A model generated the notes under the pieces. That model did no database searches and was not told the DNA's origin. It worked only from the letters and a program-made list of their open reading frames with translations. 11,428 nucleotides of DNA, taken from NCBI GenBank assembly GCA_020429465.1, contig JAGQLH010000045.1:1-11428 (forward strand), written 5' to 3'. This document shows, piece by piece, positions 6,438 to 11,428 of the stretch; position 1 is the stretch's first letter; each line of letters starts with the position of its first letter. The position numbers and the translations under genes are program-made. Source of the DNA: Candidatus Dojkabacteria bacterium. GTDB taxonomy: Bacteria > Patescibacteriota > Dojkabacteria > B142 > WJKM01.

Positions 6438-7382
6438 TTAAGCTTTAATTGAAATATCATTATCATTGAGTAGTGTAATTAGTTCATCAAAAGATTTCTT
6501 TCCCATTCCTTTGAAGCTCATAACTTCATTTCTAGATCTACCTTCTATTTCCATTAAATCATTAATTCCAGAATTGAGAAGAGAATTCCTTAGCCGTGTT
6601 GATAACGACAATTCAAAGATTGGAAGTTTCTTCGTCTCTACAACTTCCTCTTCCTCTTCTTCTACCTCAAGAGTATTGTTTAGTGAATCTCCTCCACCAA
6701 GATCAACAAGCCTATTTGCTACCAAATCGAAAATTTCTACCGCTTCTAGAAAGGCATCCTTTGGAGTCGAAGCTCCGTTAGTAGTTACCTCCAAATTAAC
6801 TTGATCAAGGTCAGTTTGTTGTCCAACACGTGTTTCTACAACATCAAGCTTCACATGTTTAACCGGACTAAATAGACCATCAATAGGAATAATTCCTACT
6901 TCTTTTCGTTTTGCTTGGTCAGGTAATTGATAACCAAAACCATTTTCTATTACTATTTCGATTGAAAGTTTAGCACTCTCTTTTGTTAAATGAGCAAGTA
7001 CAAGCTCTGGATTAGCAATTTCTATATCACTATTCTTCTCAAAATCTCCTGCAGTAACCTCAATAACAGATTTACTATCACCAGCTATTTTTAGCTTTAA
7101 GGTAACTGGTTCTTCTGAATGACTGATAACAGCTACATTCTTTAAATTAAGAACAAGTGTCAAAACATCCTCTTGTAAGCCTTTAAGTGTAGTATATTCG
7201 TGATCAACACCATTAATTCTAACCGCAGTGACTGCAGCACCTGAGATAGAGGTAAGGAGAATTCTTCTGATAGCATTACCTATCGTATGACCGAACCCCT
7301 TCGGTAATGGTCCAATCTCAAACTTTGTGAAAATCTGTGACTCTTCACTAGTTAAAACTTTGAATTTATTAAGATCGAACAT
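6438..7382 (-). CDS. rpoA: DNA-directed RNA polymerase subunit alpha
   Basis: RpoA forms the homodimer that nucleates RNA polymerase assembly; its C-terminal domain binds UP elements and activators. This copy is 314 residues. The N-terminal domain (1-230) carries GFGHTIGNAIRRILL (29-43), the dimer and beta/beta' contact motif, and HEYTTLKGLQEDVL (61-74). An acidic linker with seven consecutive glutamates broken only by V240 (EVEEEEEEVVE, 239-249) joins it to the C-terminal domain (253-314). Residues matching the E. coli DNA-contact set are kept: R263 and N266 (R265, N268) and G294, K296, S297 (G296, K298, S299). UP-element recognition is therefore plausible, although not shown. It lies in the conserved order rpsD-rpoA-rplQ. 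Confidence 0.99.
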   Translation of the reverse strand: MFDLNKFKVLTSEESQIFTKFEIGPLPKGFGHTIGNAIRRILLTSISGAAVTAVRINGVDHEYTTLKGLQEDVLTLVLNLKNVAVISHSEEPVTLKLKIAGDSKSVIEVTAGDFEKNSDIEIANPELVLAHLTKESAKLSIEIVIENGFGYQLPDQAKRKEVGIIPIDGLFSPVKHVKLDVVETRVGQQTDLDQVNLEVTTNGASTPKDAFLEAVEIFDLVANRLVDLGGGDSLNNTLEVEEEEEEVVETKKLPIFELSLSTRLRNSLLNSGINDLMEIEGRSRNEVMSFKGMGKKSFDELITLLNDNDISIKA

Positions 7383-7421
7383 AAATAATTCAGTAATATA
7401 AAAAAATGATTGATACCAAAG

Positions 7422-8018
7422 TTATCGAGAGTAAAGCTCGATAATGAGCTGCTCATTAATACTTTTATCAATATGCGAACGTTTTGGTTCATCATTAACT
7501 TTCCCTCCATTAGCATGTTGATCAAGCCACTCTGGGACCTGTGCGCCTTTCGTTTCAGCTTTAACATTAACCATTAGTTCAGACTTTTGAATTTTCTTTG
7601 AAAGTTCAATAGTATCTTCTGGTGAAACTGTATAAGAAGGGATATCAACCTTTCTACCATTTATCAGTACGTGACCATGATTAACTAACTGACGAGCCTG
7701 ATTACGAGTTACTGCAAACCCTAATCTATACACTACATTATCAAGGCGTAATTCAAGTAACTGAAGCAAACGAACACCAGTGTTCCCATCAGTTTTTAAC
7801 GCCTTCTTATAAAGATTCTTGAACTGCTTTTCTAAGAGACCATATGTTCTCTTCACTTTTTGTTTCTCACGAAACTGAATAGCAAATGAAGAAGGTCTAG
7901 AACGTGATGCACCATGTTGACCTGGAGGAGTTGGACGTTTTCTCCAGTTATCATTATTAAACAATGTAGCATTCTCACGTCGCTCTAGTTTTCTTTTTGG
8001 ACCAGTGTATCTAGCCAT
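7422..8018 (-). CDS. rpsD: 30S ribosomal protein S4 (uS4), zinc-free form
   Basis: S4 is a primary 16S rRNA-binding protein that starts assembly of the 30S body and, in some bacteria, represses its own operon. At 198 residues it is close to the usual length. The N-terminus MARYTGPKRKLERRE (1-15) is typical but lacks the cysteines of zinc-binding S4, so this is a C-minus type. TPPGQHG (30-36) is conserved. The S4 RNA-binding domain covers about 91-155, with RLDNVVYRLGFAVTRNQARQ (91-110) and NGRKVDIPSY (120-129). The C-terminus (LIIELYSR) matches the family ending in a tyrosine-serine-arginine. Spacing is 21 nt from rpsK and 39 nt to rpoA. Confidence 0.98.
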   Translation of the reverse strand: MARYTGPKRKLERRENATLFNNDNWRKRPTPPGQHGASRSRPSSFAIQFREKQKVKRTYGLLEKQFKNLYKKALKTDGNTGVRLLQLLELRLDNVVYRLGFAVTRNQARQLVNHGHVLINGRKVDIPSYTVSPEDTIELSKKIQKSELMVNVKAETKGAQVPEWLDQHANGGKVNDEPKRSHIDKSINEQLIIELYSR

Positions 8019-8039
8019 TTACTTCAACTATATAAAAAT

Positions 8040-8441
8040 TTAACTTCCGCGTGGTTTTTTCCGAGGTGAACACCCACCATGTGGGATAGGTGTAACATCC
8101 ATCAACGTTCTGATTTTTAGACCAGCTGCTCTCAATCCTTTAACCGCTGCTTGTCGCCCCATACCAATTCCTCGAACTTTTACAGTCGCCTCATTAACCC
8201 CATATTGTTTAAGCTGCTCCATCAAAACTTCAGCAGCCTTAGTAGCTGCATATGCACTACTTTTTCTACTTCCTTTAAATCCTACTGCACCTGGTGAAAC
8301 AGTTGCAAGAGTATTCCCCTGCAAGTCAGTAGCACCAACTATAGTGTTATTATAGCTACAATTAACATGAACAATAGCTTTTGGTACCGATTTTTTTGCT
8401 TTCTTCTTTGGTTTTGTAGACTTTGCTGCTTTCTTTGCCAT
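8040..8441 (-). CDS. rpsK: 30S ribosomal protein S11 (uS11)
   Basis: S11 sits on the 30S platform near the mRNA exit and E site. It has 133 residues. The lysine-rich N-terminal tail (1-19) precedes the conserved core: VHVNCSYNNTIV (24-35), GFKGSRKSSAYAA (54-66), and DVTPIPHGGCSPRKKPRGS (115-133), the family C-terminal motif. VRGIGMGRQAAVKGLRAAG (89-107) is the usual RNA-binding segment. It lies 30 nt after rpsM and 21 nt before rpsD, in the standard alpha-operon order. Confidence 0.98.
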   Translation of the reverse strand: MAKKAAKSTKPKKKAKKSVPKAIVHVNCSYNNTIVGATDLQGNTLATVSPGAVGFKGSRKSSAYAATKAAEVLMEQLKQYGVNEATVKVRGIGMGRQAAVKGLRAAGLKIRTLMDVTPIPHGGCSPRKKPRGS

Positions 8442-8471
8442 TAGAATTTATAATTAAGTGTGTAAAAAATG

Positions 8472-8855
8472 CTATTTCTTAGTAATTTTTGGATTAAGAC
8501 CACCAACAGCAATACTTCTTCCTTTTCTTGTTACTGCATTTGTACGAGTTTGTTGACCTCGAACAGGTAACCCCATTCTATGTCTAATACCTCTATAACA
8601 TCGAATCTCTTTTAATCTTCGAATATTTCGAGCTACAATCTGACGTAATTCTCCCTCTACCTGGTAGTTTTCATCAATAACACCACTAATCTGAGTAATC
8701 TGTGCATCAGAAAGATCTTCAACTCTTGTGCTCTGATCAATTTTCACTTGTTTAAGAATCTGCTGTGAGCGTGTTAAGCCTATTCCATGAATATAAGTCA
8801 AAGCAATTTCTACTCTTTTGTTATTTGGTAATGTTACACCAGCTATACGAGCCAT
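8472..8855 (-). CDS. rpsM: 30S ribosomal protein S13 (uS13)
   Basis: S13 lies at the top of the 30S head, contacting the large subunit and P-site tRNA. It has 127 residues. MARIAGVTLP (1-10) and YIHGIGLTRSQQIL (21-34) form the start of the conserved helix-two-turn-helix region. CYRGIRHRMGLPVRGQQTRT (86-105) followed by NAVTRKG (106-112) is the rRNA-binding signature. The last 15 residues replace the usual lysine-rich end with a short hydrophobic piece and ITKK. The stop is TAG. It follows rpmJ by 25 nt. Confidence 0.98.
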   Translation of the reverse strand: MARIAGVTLPNNKRVEIALTYIHGIGLTRSQQILKQVKIDQSTRVEDLSDAQITQISGVIDENYQVEGELRQIVARNIRRLKEIRCYRGIRHRMGLPVRGQQTRTNAVTRKGRSIAVGGLNPKITKK

Positions 8856-8880
8856 ATTTTATACAATAATCTAAATAATA

Positions 8881-9012
8881 TTATCCTTGTCGTTGTTTAT
8901 GCTTAGGATCTACTGAGCAGTCAATACGAACAATACTTTTGCCAGCACGATTCTTACGTTTAACTACTCTACATTTATTACATCTTTTTTTTACTGAAGC
9001 ACTAACTTTCAT
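8881..9012 (-). CDS. rpmJ: 50S ribosomal protein L36 (bL36), 43 residues
   Basis: This small gene has 43 codons plus TAA. L36 is a zinc-ribbon protein of the large subunit. The start KVSASVKKRCNKC (2-14) and the end DPKHKQRQG (35-43) match L36 closely. The zinc ligands are C11, C14, C32 and H38. The standard 37-38 residue L36 has C11, C14, C27 and H32 or H33, so this copy carries about five extra residues (around NRAGKS, 21-26) between the two halves of the zinc site. The gene lies 11 nt after the infA stop and 25 nt before rpsM, exactly where rpmJ is expected. Confidence 0.96.
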   Translation of the reverse strand: MKVSASVKKRCNKCRVVKRKNRAGKSIVRIDCSVDPKHKQRQG

Positions 9013-9023
9013 CAAATTATAAC

Positions 9024-9248
9024 TTAATATCTATAAACAATAATTCCTTTTTTAATGTCATAAGGAGAAATCATAACGTCTACTTCATCTCCTTCTTGGA
9101 GTTTAATGTAGTTCATTCTCATTTTACCGGATAAGTGTCCCATTATCTCGAACTCCTCTCCTTGTATTACAACATTAACTTTAAATTTTGTTCCCGGCAA
9201 AGTTTCAGTTATTGTACCGCGAACTTTAAATTTCTTCTTGCTATCCAT
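9024..9248 (-). CDS. infA: translation initiation factor IF-1
   Basis: IF-1 is a single OB-fold (S1-like) protein that occupies the 30S A site during initiation with IF-2 and IF-3. Its 74 residues fit the family, with GTITETLPGTKFKV (11-24), HLSGKMRMNYI (38-48), GDEVDVMISPYDIKKG (53-68) and the final IVYRY (70-74). A loop at about 27-34 is one or two residues longer than in E. coli. It is the first gene behind the promoter in the secY-infA gap. Usually adk and map lie between secY and infA; both are missing here. Confidence 0.98.
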   Translation of the reverse strand: MDSKKKFKVRGTITETLPGTKFKVNVVIQGEEFEIMGHLSGKMRMNYIKLQEGDEVDVMISPYDIKKGIIVYRY

Positions 9249-9323
9249 TTCAAAAAAATTGACTTAGAGATTATATCAAATGTGGTACCTATAAACAATG
9301 CTAAATACCTATCAAATGTGCGA
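9249..9323 (-). promoter_or_regulatory. promoter of the infA-to-rpsI operon, with flanking direct repeats
   Basis: On the minus strand a TTGTTT -35 (9298-9293), a 17-nt spacer and a perfect TATAAT -10 (9275-9270) fit a sigma70-type promoter, with a predicted short leader of about 15 nt to the infA ATG. The 11-mer CACATTTGATA occurs twice in direct orientation, at 9320-9310 and 9284-9274, 36 bp apart. The downstream copy lies in the spacer and enters the -10; the upstream copy lies just before the -35. ATAGGTA also occurs twice nearby. The repeats could bind a regulator or mark an older duplicated promoter (the upstream copy contains a TTGATA -35-like hexamer). No terminator for secY is visible, so read-through from the spc operon is likely too. 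Confidence 0.75.
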
Positions 9324-10700
9324 TTATCTATAACGATCATAACTTTTAGTTACCTTCATTGATTGTATTTGTCTATACGTTGTTAAAAATACTGACACAA
9401 CAATCAATAAACTAGTTCCACCTATTCCTGATAGTATCCCAAGTTGCGTATTTGCAACCAAGCTCGTGTGAGTCGCTCTTACAATTGTTGGAATAATAGC
9501 AATTACTGCGAGGAATAGAGCTCCAACCGTGGTCAATCTTAATAGCACACCTTTCAAATATTTATCTGTAGCGTTACCTGGTCGAATTCCTGGAATGAAT
9601 GCTCCACTCTTTTTAAGGTTATCAGATGTATCAGAAGGTTTCTGTACTACAAAATTGTAGAAAAACGTAAATCCAATAATTAGTACGAAATAAAAAATAT
9701 TGTATCCAATAGAATTAAAATTCCCTACAAAAGATTCATTTATCGCAGTTAACATTTCGAATGCTCTACTTCCTTGATCTACAACTGATACAAGTAACTG
9801 TGAAACAATACTCGGAAAAGTAAGTATTGCAGACGCAAAGATTATTGGCATCACTCCTGCCTGATTAAGTCTAATTGGCAAATAGTTATTCTGTGCTCCG
9901 GTAGTTCTTCTTGCATACTGTATTGCAATTTTCCTCACTGCTTCATTCATATGGACTATCACGACAACAAGAAGCATAAGACCTACAATCATAGAGACAA
10001 AAAATAGAACTGAAGGCGATGAAATCATTTGGGTAAACGAAATAGCACCATCTAAGAATGAATTGAAAACAGGTATTACGTCTCCAACATCAGTCCTAAT
10101 TAGCCTTGGTAAAGAACTAATTACAGAAAATGTAATAATAATTGAGGTACCGTTACCTACACCATTTTCAGTAATTAATTCTCCAATCCACATCAATACT
10201 AAACTACCTGCAGCAATTGAAGCTATAAATGTCACTACATCAAGATTTATATCAGTTCCTACAAGAGCTGATGATCTACTTAATAAGACATATATAACAA
10301 TCGCTTGAAGAATAGAAAGCGGAATTGTCAAATAACGTGTATACTGGTTTAAAATTCTTCTCCCATGCTGTCCTTCATCCTTCAGTTCCTCTAACTTTGG
10401 AATTACTGTACTCAACAACTGAATAATAATTGATGCATTAATGTACGCTCCCAGTCCAATCATTACAATTGAAGGCGTATCAAGGCTACCACCAGTAGCA
10501 AGTGTAAATATATTTGTTAAAGGATTTCCTCTAAATACTTCTATAAAAGCCTCTTGATCAATTCCAGCAGGTGGAATTGCTGCCATAAATCTATAAAGAA
10601 AAATTGCCCCAAGTGTATATAAAACCCTTTTTCGAATTGTTGGATTTGCCCACAATTCTTTGAGTGAATTCAAAAATGGAATTTTTGAGACAATATTCAT
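9324..10700 (-). CDS. secY: Sec translocase channel subunit SecY
   Basis: SecY is the channel of the SecYEG translocon that exports and inserts proteins across the cytoplasmic membrane. Its 458 residues and about ten hydrophobic segments match the family. Recognised blocks are AYINASIIIQLL (85-96), DEGQHGRRILNQYTRYLT (108-125), ITENGVGNGTSIIITF (176-191), LPIRLNQAGVMPIIFA (274-289), SGAFIPGIRPG (365-375) and GGTSLLIVV (427-435). The arginine-rich cytoplasmic loop around 375-388 is where SecA or the ribosome docks in known SecY proteins. It follows rplO by 34 nt, the standard order, and is followed by a 75-nt promoter gap, not adk. Codon 1 is an ATG without a Shine-Dalgarno sequence. Confidence 0.98.
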   Translation of the reverse strand: MNIVSKIPFLNSLKELWANPTIRKRVLYTLGAIFLYRFMAAIPPAGIDQEAFIEVFRGNPLTNIFTLATGGSLDTPSIVMIGLGAYINASIIIQLLSTVIPKLEELKDEGQHGRRILNQYTRYLTIPLSILQAIVIYVLLSRSSALVGTDINLDVVTFIASIAAGSLVLMWIGELITENGVGNGTSIIITFSVISSLPRLIRTDVGDVIPVFNSFLDGAISFTQMISSPSVLFFVSMIVGLMLLVVVIVHMNEAVRKIAIQYARRTTGAQNNYLPIRLNQAGVMPIIFASAILTFPSIVSQLLVSVVDQGSRAFEMLTAINESFVGNFNSIGYNIFYFVLIIGFTFFYNFVVQKPSDTSDNLKKSGAFIPGIRPGNATDKYLKGVLLRLTTVGALFLAVIAIIPTIVRATHTSLVANTQLGILSGIGGTSLLIVVSVFLTTYRQIQSMKVTKSYDRYR

Positions 10701-10734
10701 AATATAACCAAAAAGGGTACAAACAAAATAGAAT

Positions 10735-11190
10735 TTATGAGCTTACGATTTTACCACCTACCTTCTCAATCTTTTCTTGTGCTGACTTACTTACTGGTAA
10801 GTTAACGATTTCAACTTTCTTTGATAATTCACCATCACCCAAAATCTTTACATTCAAATTCTTTGATTTCATCTGTACCAAACCTTTTTCTCGTAGTGAC
10901 TCTAAAGAAACTTTTTCACCATCTTTATATTGTGCATCCAGATCTCCAAGATTAATAGCAACATTGGTCACCTTTGATTTAAATAAACCACGAGTAAAGC
11001 CTCGGAGTTTTGGCAACCTACGAGATAATGGCATTGAACCTCCTTCAAAACCCTGTCTTGGTGATTTATAACCAGATCTCGATTTTTGACCTTTCATTCC
11101 ACGACCCACTGTGTGACCTCCTTTTCTTCCTCTACCTCTTCCAATCTTTGGTGCTTTATTTTTTGTTTTTGGTGAACTCAGTGTGAACAT
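10735..11190 (-). CDS. rplO: 50S ribosomal protein L15 (uL15)
   Basis: L15 is a late-assembly large-subunit protein threading into 23S rRNA. It has 151 residues. The glycine- and arginine-rich N-terminal arm (GRGRGRKGGHTVGRGMKGQK, 17-36, then SRSG) and GFEGGSMPLSRRLPKLRGF (47-65) are the family signature. The globular C-terminal half (about 75-151) shows the usual pattern ending in GGKIVSS. It starts 30 nt after the rpsE stop; rpmD (L30), normally between them, is absent. The low-complexity arm is normal for L15. Confidence 0.98.
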   Translation of the reverse strand: MFTLSSPKTKNKAPKIGRGRGRKGGHTVGRGMKGQKSRSGYKSPRQGFEGGSMPLSRRLPKLRGFTRGLFKSKVTNVAINLGDLDAQYKDGEKVSLESLREKGLVQMKSKNLNVKILGDGELSKKVEIVNLPVSKSAQEKIEKVGGKIVSS

Positions 11191-11220
11191 TATTTCAAGA
11201 TAATTACTAGATATTTTTTA

Positions 11221-11428
11221 TTATTTTGTACTAATAGTCTTAGTTTTTTTTGCGAATGCATACTTAACATCATCCTTTGGATTTTTCATTTCACTTAGTG
11301 CTTCTACTGCAGCATAAGCATTGTTAATTTGATTACTTGTCCCAAGAATTTTGGTAAGAATATTCTTAACTCCCGCTACTTCAAGTACCGCCCGTAAAGA
11401 GCTTCCAGCTACAATACCCGTACCAGTT
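11221..11428 (-). CDS. rpsE: 30S ribosomal protein S5 (uS5), C-terminal end only
   Basis: This is a partial gene, with the 5' part beyond the right edge; the last 68 residues and TAA stop are visible. The segment TGTGIVAGSSLRAVLEVAG matches the S5 C-terminal domain, followed by VKNILTKILGTSNQIN and NAYAAVEAL, all typical. S5 helps decoding accuracy and mRNA helicase activity at the 30S entry. A roughly 21-residue lysine-rich tail follows the normal end point. It is the first visible gene of the spc-operon tail. Confidence 0.96.
   Translation of the reverse strand, partial: TGTGIVAGSSLRAVLEVAGVKNILTKILGTSNQINNAYAAVEALSEMKNPKDDVKYAFAKKTKTISTK

Noticed and set aside
6466..6804. Plus-strand open frame opposite rpoA, with a serine run
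   Set aside because: The serine run is the antisense of the rpoA glutamate linker; this is a shadow of rpoA.
7352..7567. Minus-strand open frame overlapping the end of rpsD and the start of rpoA
   Set aside because: It is out of frame with two certain genes and shows no family match.
1..11428. TGA recoding to glycine (genetic code 25)
   Set aside because: All family-matching genes are complete with full-length conserved domains under the standard bacterial code and need no read-through of TGA.
1..11428. CRISPR array, insertion sequence, tRNA, rRNA or prophage
   Set aside because: No regularly spaced repeats, transposase motifs, terminal inverted repeats, cloverleaf-like sequences or phage genes were seen; the coding density leaves gaps no longer than 160 bp.

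Overview
The window reads as a chromosomal segment from an AT-rich bacterium of the Candidate Phyla Radiation (Patescibacteria). Four points support this. There is no room for rpmD (L30) between rpsE and rplO, and L30 loss is a known CPR trait. adk and map are missing from the usual secY-adk-map-infA order. A PrgI-family protein, a DUF4012 protein and a PEGA-domain protein lie next to the ribosomal operon, a gene mix common in CPR genomes. No Shine-Dalgarno motif is visible before any gene. I cannot place it in a particular CPR lineage from sequence alone.

All 16 genes recognised lie on the minus strand, so transcription runs from the right edge to the left. From the right: the C-terminal end of rpsE, rplO and secY form the tail of the spc operon. 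A good sigma70-type promoter inside the secY-infA gap starts a compact second unit, infA-rpmJ-rpsM-rpsK-rpsD-rpoA-rplQ-rplM-rpsI, which ends in a strong rho-independent terminator (10-bp stem plus T-tract) at 4946-4976. The 43-codon rpmJ sits at 8881-9012.

Left of the terminator, a separate promoter precedes a two-gene envelope unit. It encodes a small membrane-anchored PEGA-domain protein and, 2 nt later, a 1070-residue protein. The large protein joins a cytoplasmic, apparently degenerate epimerase-like Rossmann domain, a charged linker, one membrane span and an extracytoplasmic DUF4012 region. It is the most unusual gene here. Then come a 160-bp intergenic region with a possible extended -10 promoter and inverted repeats, greA, and the start of a PrgI-family gene (GTG start at 308) that runs off the left edge. 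PrgI proteins normally sit with VirB4-type ATPases, so a type IV secretion-like locus probably continues beyond the window.

Together the genes cover translation (S4, S5, S9, S11, S13, L13, L15, L17, L36, IF-1), transcription (RpoA, GreA), membrane protein insertion (SecY) and cell-surface functions (PEGA, DUF4012, PrgI). Nearly everything is housekeeping. The novelty candidates are the pseudo-epimerase/DUF4012 fusion with its PEGA partner, the repeat-bearing infA promoter and the SD-less start sites.
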